Shown here: positions 29,799-34,242 of the stretch, piece by piece
Numbering within the stretch: the first letter of the stretch is position 1
Layout: each line of letters opens with the position of its first letter
Assembly (NCBI GenBank): GCA_018673255.1
Contig: JABHDC010000131.1
Coordinates: forward strand, 1 to 34,242
Reading direction: 5' to 3'
Source of the DNA: Gemmatimonadota bacterium
GTDB lineage: Bacteria > Latescibacterota > UBA2968 > UBA8231
Length of the DNA stretch: 34,242 nt
Position numbers and translations under genes: made by a program
The notes under the pieces: model-generated
What the model was told of the DNA's origin: nothing
The model's input: the letters and a program-made list of their open reading frames with translations, nothing else
Databases searched by the model: none

Positions 29799-31384
29799 AG
29801 AAGATGGCCCTGGTCGCACGCGAGGAATTTCGTCAGACCGTCGGCACGAAGGCATTCTGGATCGGCCTGGCGGCATTTCCCATCATCATCGCCCTCGGCA
29901 TCGCCGTGCCCCTGTTGCTGGAGAGTGCCAAGGAGGCGCGGCGTTTCGCCGTCGTGGATCACTCCGGCTTTCTCCTGCGACAGGTCGAGCAGTCGGTCTA
30001 TGGCGAAGACCTGCGGAAAATCGCTGAGCGGGGACGTGAACTGCGCCACGATGACGCGGAGGGTTACAATGCCCTTCCCCCCGACGTACGGCGCTTCGTC
30101 GCCGCCTGGATGGGGTTGGAAGATGCGGCCCGGGAGGAGTTGGTCGAGGCCCTTTCTTCGAACGCCTTTGGCCTTGCGGGGGATGTCGCAGAGGAATCCA
30201 TCGAGATCCGTGAATTCGTTGAGGCCGGGGGTGCGGCGCTCCATCACTGGTGGGCGACAGCCGACCCGCACCAGGTCGACGAGCGTCACGACATCGAGCT
30301 GACACGACGGCACTATGTCCGCGAGCCGGTGGGTATCGTCGCCGATACCCTCGCCGCGCTCAACGAACGGGTCAACTCGGGCCACCTCTTCGCCTACATC
30401 GTGATTGGTCCCGATCCGGTGGCCAGCGATGAGGACTGCCGCTACGTCTCCAACAATCTCACCGATCGGGGACTCAGGCAGTGGTTCAGCCACCGGGCCG
30501 ATGGTGTGATACGCGAACAACGGATGCAACAGGAGGGAATCGCCGCCAAGACGGCGGATTGGATTCAGGCGTCGTTGACGTTCGAGGCGCGCAAGATCGA
30601 TGACAGCGGCGATGTGGAAGAGGTGGAGGCGCGTCACATGTTCCGGCAGTTCGTCCCTCTCGTTTTCACCTACCTGTTGTGGATCGCCGTCTTCACCAGC
30701 TCACAGATGCTGATCACCAGCACCATCGAAGAGAAATCCGCTCGGATCATGGAGATCCTTGTTTCCTCTGTGTCACCGGAAGAATTGATGGGAGGCAAGA
30801 TCGCCGGCGTCGCCGGGGCAGGACTGATCGTCGTCAGTTCGTGGGCCGGCCTCTTCCTGGCGGCCATCCTCATCATCCCTCGTCTGATTGGGGCGGATGT
30901 GGAGGGACTGGGTGGTGTTGCCGCCGATCCCGTCTTCCTGGCCACATTCGTCGTCTATTTCCTGCTGGGATACCTGCTCTACGCATCGATGCTGGTCGGA
31001 CTCGGATCGCTGTGTGGGACGCTCAAGGAAGCGCAGAATGTCATGTGGCCGGCCATGATCCCCCTGTTCACGGCGATCTTCTCCATGAAGCATATCGTCG
31101 AGGATCCGAATGGCCTGCTGGCGCGGGTCCTGTCCTTCGTGCCGCCCTTTACGCCCTTCATCATGATGAATCGTGCGGCCGGACCGCCCGCCTGGTGGGA
31201 GATCCTGCTCACGTGCCTGTTACTGATCGGCTCGATCTGGTTGACGATCAAGGGGGCATCGCGGCTGTTCCGCGTGGGGGTGCTGGGGGTCGGGGCCAGA
31301 CCCGGGCTGGGCGACATCGTGCGGATTCTCCTTACTCCGCCCATGCCGCCTGCTGATCCAGACTACAAACCCAGATCCAGCTGA
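29795..31384 (+). CDS. ABC-2 type permease, NatB-like
   Basis: Membrane subunit of 529 aa paired with the NatA-type ATPase. A first membrane helix near 11-36 (AFWIGLAAFPIIIALGIAVPLLL) is followed by a large extracytoplasmic region (about 37-280) and then six or so helices, including FVPLVFTYLLWIAVFTS, AGAGLIVVSSWAGLFLAAILII and FLATFVVYFLLGYLLYASMLVG. IEEKSARIMEILVSSVSPEELMGGKI (key ExxxRxxEIL) is the hallmark of the NatB/ABC-2 group. The substrate is not readable from sequence. The start is GTG at 29795 with a 4-base overlap. The 3' end overlaps the convergent SRAP gene by 22 bases. Confidence 0.94.
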   Translation: MKKMALVAREEFRQTVGTKAFWIGLAAFPIIIALGIAVPLLLESAKEARRFAVVDHSGFLLRQVEQSVYGEDLRKIAERGRELRHDDAEGYNALPPDVRRFVAAWMGLEDAAREELVEALSSNAFGLAGDVAEESIEIREFVEAGGAALHHWWATADPHQVDERHDIELTRRHYVREPVGIVADTLAALNERVNSGHLFAYIVIGPDPVASDEDCRYVSNNLTDRGLRQWFSHRADGVIREQRMQQEGIAAKTADWIQASLTFEARKIDDSGDVEEVEARHMFRQFVPLVFTYLLWIAVFTSSQMLITSTIEEKSARIMEILVSSVSPEELMGGKIAGVAGAGLIVVSSWAGLFLAAILIIPRLIGADVEGLGGVAADPVFLATFVVYFLLGYLLYASMLVGLGSLCGTLKEAQNVMWPAMIPLFTAIFSMKHIVEDPNGLLARVLSFVPPFTPFIMMNRAAGPPAWWEILLTCLLLIGSIWLTIKGASRLFRVGVLGVGARPGLGDIVRILLTPPMPPADPDYKPRSS

Positions 31385-32070
31385 CTCGATTGGGTGCTGC
31401 GGGTAACGGGCAGGATGCAGTCGGGAACATCCACGCTGACCCGGTTGACGAGATCGGCCACAGGGTGAAGACGAAGATCACCCAGGCGGTAGGGATGCAG
31501 CAGAGGCAACAAGTGTCCCGGATCCTGCAGGTGCCGGTCGAGCCAACTATCGGTTGTGGCCACCGTCAGGATCGCCGGCATGCGATGATGGATGTCATCG
31601 AGGACGTCATTGGACTCGGTCGTCACAATCGAGCAGGTCCGCAGTGTGGCCCCATCGGGGGTTTCCCACTGCTCGTATAACCCGGCAAAGGCCATCGGTT
31701 TGCCGCTGACACGGTGGATGTGCATCGGCACACGGCCCTGGCCATGTGAGAGGCGTTTCCATTCGAAGTAGCCGCTGGCCGGTATGACACAACGACCGTG
31801 CGTCAGAGCGCGCTTGAAGGCAGGTTTGCTGGCCAGGGTTTCACTGCGGGCGTTGATCATCCGAGCCCCAACCGACGGGTCGCGTGCCCAGGATGGTACC
31901 AGACCCCATTGCAGGTGCTGGAGCGTCCGGCTTTCCTGCTGAATGACGCAGGCGACCGGCTGCGTGGGCGCGATGTTATAACGGGGCTTCAGATCCAGGA
32001 GCGTCTGCTCCACGGCGAAGGCCGCGGCGACATCTTCTGTCGCATGGTGCAAAGTGAAGCGGCCACACAC
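31363..32070 (-). CDS. SRAP-domain protein (HMCES/YedK family)
   Basis: DNA-damage-associated protein of 235 aa. After removal of the initiator Met the nucleophile C2 becomes N-terminal and forms a stable link with abasic sites in single-stranded DNA, protecting them. The other catalytic residues are in place: N32 in PRYNIAPTQ, E103 in ASGYFEWK, and H162 in IHHRMP. Length is usual for the family. The start codon is GTG at 32070, in the context GTG-TGT-GGC-CGC; it is the only start that leaves the Cys at position 2. It is divergent from galT, and its last 22 bases overlap the end of the ABC permease gene. Confidence 0.95.
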   Translation of the reverse strand: MCGRFTLHHATEDVAAAFAVEQTLLDLKPRYNIAPTQPVACVIQQESRTLQHLQWGLVPSWARDPSVGARMINARSETLASKPAFKRALTHGRCVIPASGYFEWKRLSHGQGRVPMHIHRVSGKPMAFAGLYEQWETPDGATLRTCSIVTTESNDVLDDIHHRMPAILTVATTDSWLDRHLQDPGHLLPLLHPYRLGDLRLHPVADLVNRVSVDVPDCILPVTRSTQSSQLDLGL

Positions 32071-32197
32071 GTTTCGGACTCCTGGCGGGTTCGGGACGCA
32101 TTTCTACGATAGGTGTCGTTGAGGTCTCTCACCAGCGCCGCCTTGACGCCATCGGTGTGGTGGGCACTACATGAGGGGAAGAGGAGAATACACTGAC

Positions 32198-33238
32198 ATG
32201 GCTGTCGACCTGCACGCACAACCTCATCGCCGATACAATCCACTCAATGGCGAGTGGGTACAGGTGTCACCGCACCGGATGCTGCGTCCGTGGCAGGGGC
32301 AACTCGATCCACCTGTCACCGAGACTCGTCCGGCACACGATCCGGACTGCTATCTGTGTCCGGGAAACGAACGGGCAGGCGGACAGCACAATCCCGACTA
32401 CGACGAAATCTTCGTCTTCGACAACGACTTCGCCGCTCTCCTCGATGAGGGTCCGGTGGTTCCTCAGGCCACCGTATCACCCCTGCTGAGATCCTCTTCC
32501 GTACGCGGCACCTGTCGCGTCATCTGCTTTTCGCCGCGTCACGACCTGACCCTCGCCCAGATGGGGGCCAGAGAGATCGGTGTCGTCATCGATACGTGGG
32601 CCGAACAAGTCACCGAACTGCGTCGCACCTATCGCTGGGTGCAGGTCTTCGAGAACAAGGGGGCCATGATGGGGTGTTCGAATCCCCATCCTCACGGCCA
32701 GGTCTGGGCCCTGGATGCGCTGCCGAACGAGGCGGCACGCGAGCACGAGACACAGGCGAATTACTACGCTGAGAATGGCCGAACCCTGCTGAGTGATTAT
32801 GTCGCCGTCGAGAGCGAACAGGGTGATCGGGTTGTAGAGGCGGACGACCACTGGCTTGCCGTGGTCCCGTACTGGGCGGTGTGGCCCTTCGAGGTCCTGC
32901 TGGCACCTCGCCGCCCGGTGGCTCACCTCGACGCGCTCACTGGGACGGAGCGGACATCACTGTCCCGAGTCATGGGGCGTCTGCTGCGGCGTTACGACGC
33001 GCTATTCTCCACGTCCTTCCCGTATTCGATGGGATGGCATGGCGCCCCGGCGGGACCCGGTGATGAACACTGGCATCTGCATGCCCACTTCTATCCACCC
33101 CTCTTGCGCTCGGCATCTGTTCGCAAGTTCATGGTCGGGTATGAACTGCTGGCAGAGGCGCAGCGTGATCTGACGGCTGAACAGGCGGCCACGCGATTGC
33201 GGGATCTCGAGATCAGCGAGGAGACAACAGGTGAGTGA
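32198..33238 (+). CDS. galT: Galactose-1-phosphate uridylyltransferase
   Basis: Leloir-pathway enzyme of 346 aa that exchanges UMP between UDP-glucose and galactose-1-phosphate. Length is close to the E. coli protein (348 aa), and the catalytic loop GCSNPHPHGQ has H164 and nucleophile H166, the same numbering as in E. coli. Metal ligands C51 and C54 (CYLCPGN) and H115 are present, as are NPL-x-x-x-W and the C-terminal HLHAHFYPP. ATG 32198 gives a family-like N-terminus and has AGGAG 11 bases upstream; an ATG at 32171 extends it by 9 residues without a better site. The stop overlaps the galK start by 8 bases, so the two are co-translated. Confidence 0.96.
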   Translation: MAVDLHAQPHRRYNPLNGEWVQVSPHRMLRPWQGQLDPPVTETRPAHDPDCYLCPGNERAGGQHNPDYDEIFVFDNDFAALLDEGPVVPQATVSPLLRSSSVRGTCRVICFSPRHDLTLAQMGAREIGVVIDTWAEQVTELRRTYRWVQVFENKGAMMGCSNPHPHGQVWALDALPNEAAREHETQANYYAENGRTLLSDYVAVESEQGDRVVEADDHWLAVVPYWAVWPFEVLLAPRRPVAHLDALTGTERTSLSRVMGRLLRRYDALFSTSFPYSMGWHGAPAGPGDEHWHLHAHFYPPLLRSASVRKFMVGYELLAEAQRDLTAEQAATRLRDLEISEETTGE

Positions 33239-34242
33239 CGTGGCATTGCAGGAACGGGTGACGCAGGCCTTTGAGGCCAGCTTCGGGTGCGCGCCCTCGG
33301 CGGTGGTTCGGGCCCCGGGACGGGTGAATCTGATCGGCGAGCACACCGACTATAACGATGGATTCGTCATGCCCATTGCGATCGATCGTGCCGTATGGAT
33401 TGCGATCGGCCCAGTGATCGATGACCGCGTGCGCGTGCGTTCGCTGGATTTCGAGTCGACGGAGGAATTCGCCCTGTCGTCGGTGACCGAGTTGCCTGAC
33501 ACACCCGGTACGACCTGGATCGACTACGTGCAGGGCACGGTCTGGGCCCTGCAGTCGGATGGATTGGCCCTGTCCGGATGGCAGGGCGTGATGGCAGGCG
33601 ACGTGCCGGTGGGGGCAGGTCTGTCATCATCGGCTGCAGTCGAATTGGCCGTGGCACGAGCCTGTGCGACCATGTCCGACCTGGAATGGGATGCGGCGCA
33701 GATGGCACTGCGCGGCCAGCGGGCCGAGAATCGCTGGGTCGGCGTCAATTGCGGCATCATGGATCAGATGATCAGCGCCGCCGGTGCCGCCGGCCAGGCC
33801 CTGCTGCTGGACTGTCGCTCCCTTGCGGGAGATCTCGTGCCACTGCCGGAATCGACATCCATCATCGTCCTCGATACGGGTACTCGCCGGGGCCTGGTGG
33901 ACTCGGCCTACAACGAACGTCGAGCGCAATGCGAGGCGGCAGCGGCTCATTTCGGCATCCGGGCTCTGCGCGATGTCGACCTGTCTGCCTTCGAAGCGCG
34001 TGCTCACGAACTGGACGAGGTGACCGGCCGCCGGGCGCGACACGTGATATCGGAGAATGAGCGCACGACGGCGGCTGCTGCGGCGATGCGCGCCGGAGAC
34101 AGGGCAGCGCTTGGCCAGTTGATGGATGCCAGCCATGTCAGCTTGCGCGACGACTTCGAAGTGTCCAGTGAGTCGCTGGATCTGATTGTCGAGTGTGCCC
34201 GCCCGGTGGATGGCTGCCTGGGGGCACGGATGACAGGCGCCG
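33231..34242 (+). CDS. galK: Galactokinase, N-terminal 337 residues (gene runs off the window)
   Basis: GHMP-family kinase that phosphorylates galactose at C1, the substrate of galT. The galactokinase signature GRVNLIGEHTDYNDG begins at G30, with R31 as the conserved transition-state Arg. The ATP loop PVGAGLSSSAA is at 126-136, and the catalytic base D178 is in CGIMDQMIS. The final visible residues, GCLGARMTGA, start the third GHMP motif, so about 40-50 residues are missing beyond the window. The start is GTG 33231 with GAGGAG 8 bases upstream, inside the end of galT. An epimerase (galE) is not in the window. Confidence 0.95.
   Translation, partial: MSDVALQERVTQAFEASFGCAPSAVVRAPGRVNLIGEHTDYNDGFVMPIAIDRAVWIAIGPVIDDRVRVRSLDFESTEEFALSSVTELPDTPGTTWIDYVQGTVWALQSDGLALSGWQGVMAGDVPVGAGLSSSAAVELAVARACATMSDLEWDAAQMALRGQRAENRWVGVNCGIMDQMISAAGAAGQALLLDCRSLAGDLVPLPESTSIIVLDTGTRRGLVDSAYNERRAQCEAAAAHFGIRALRDVDLSAFEARAHELDEVTGRRARHVISENERTTAAAAAMRAGDRAALGQLMDASHVSLRDDFEVSSESLDLIVECARPVDGCLGARMTGA

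Noticed and set aside
29615..30637. Minus-strand frame of 340 codons
   Set aside because: Antisense to the NatA/NatB-type genes, whose motifs are clear.

Overview
The window is a GC-rich, densely packed bacterial chromosome segment with about 32 protein genes and no rRNA, tRNA, CRISPR array or complete transposase that I can see. Gene content suggests a Gram-negative, heterotrophic, mostly uncultured lineage such as Latescibacterota, Poribacteria or a planctomycete-like relative. The indicators are an LmbE-type deacetylase, a sulfatase, a phytanoyl-CoA dioxygenase-like enzyme, a ThuA-like protein, a DUF547 lipoprotein, a MacA/MacB-type exporter, an HDOD protein and a large hybrid histidine kinase. 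This placement is inference from gene content only.

Layout. Positions 1-6533 hold catabolic or tailoring enzymes: a cut-off unknown gene with an LmbE deacetylase (minus), a sulfatase (plus), a VOC protein with a DUF547 lipoprotein (minus), then a three-gene plus-strand operon (96-aa unknown, PhyH-like dioxygenase, isochorismatase-like hydrolase) behind a good promoter that carries a perfect palindrome. Positions 6610-11916 are a minus-strand exporter operon: Yip1-like membrane protein, membrane fusion protein, two related MacB/FtsX permeases and one ATPase. Positions 12109-14459 are a second minus-strand transport operon: AEC carrier, FetA-like ATPase, FetB-like permease. A 214-bp MITE-like element (14477-14690) lies directly upstream of it.

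Positions 14868-18291 (plus) carry a small membrane protein, a ThuA-like protein, a uronate-dehydrogenase-like SDR and an HDOD protein, ending at a strong hairpin terminator. Positions 18387-21652 (minus) carry a solitary DNA methyltransferase with a degenerate nuclease-like tail, a C45 acyltransferase-like peptidase, a small TPR-like membrane protein and a 63-aa zinc-ribbon protein. Position 21680 starts a 896-aa hybrid kinase (plus). Positions 24387-28686 (minus) form a three-gene cluster of proteins I cannot assign; its last member is a 747-aa coiled-coil protein with seven repeats of one motif. This is the best candidate for an undescribed system here. Positions 28857-31384 encode a NatA/NatB-type ABC exporter, followed by a convergent SRAP (HMCES/YedK) DNA-damage protein, and the window ends in galT and a cut-off galK of the Leloir pathway.

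The genes work mainly in short translationally coupled operons, with ATGA or GTGA overlaps at 4925, 8530 and 29795. Themes are carbohydrate and organic-matter turnover (sulfatase, LmbE, uronate dehydrogenase, galT/galK), export across the envelope (three ABC systems) and signalling.
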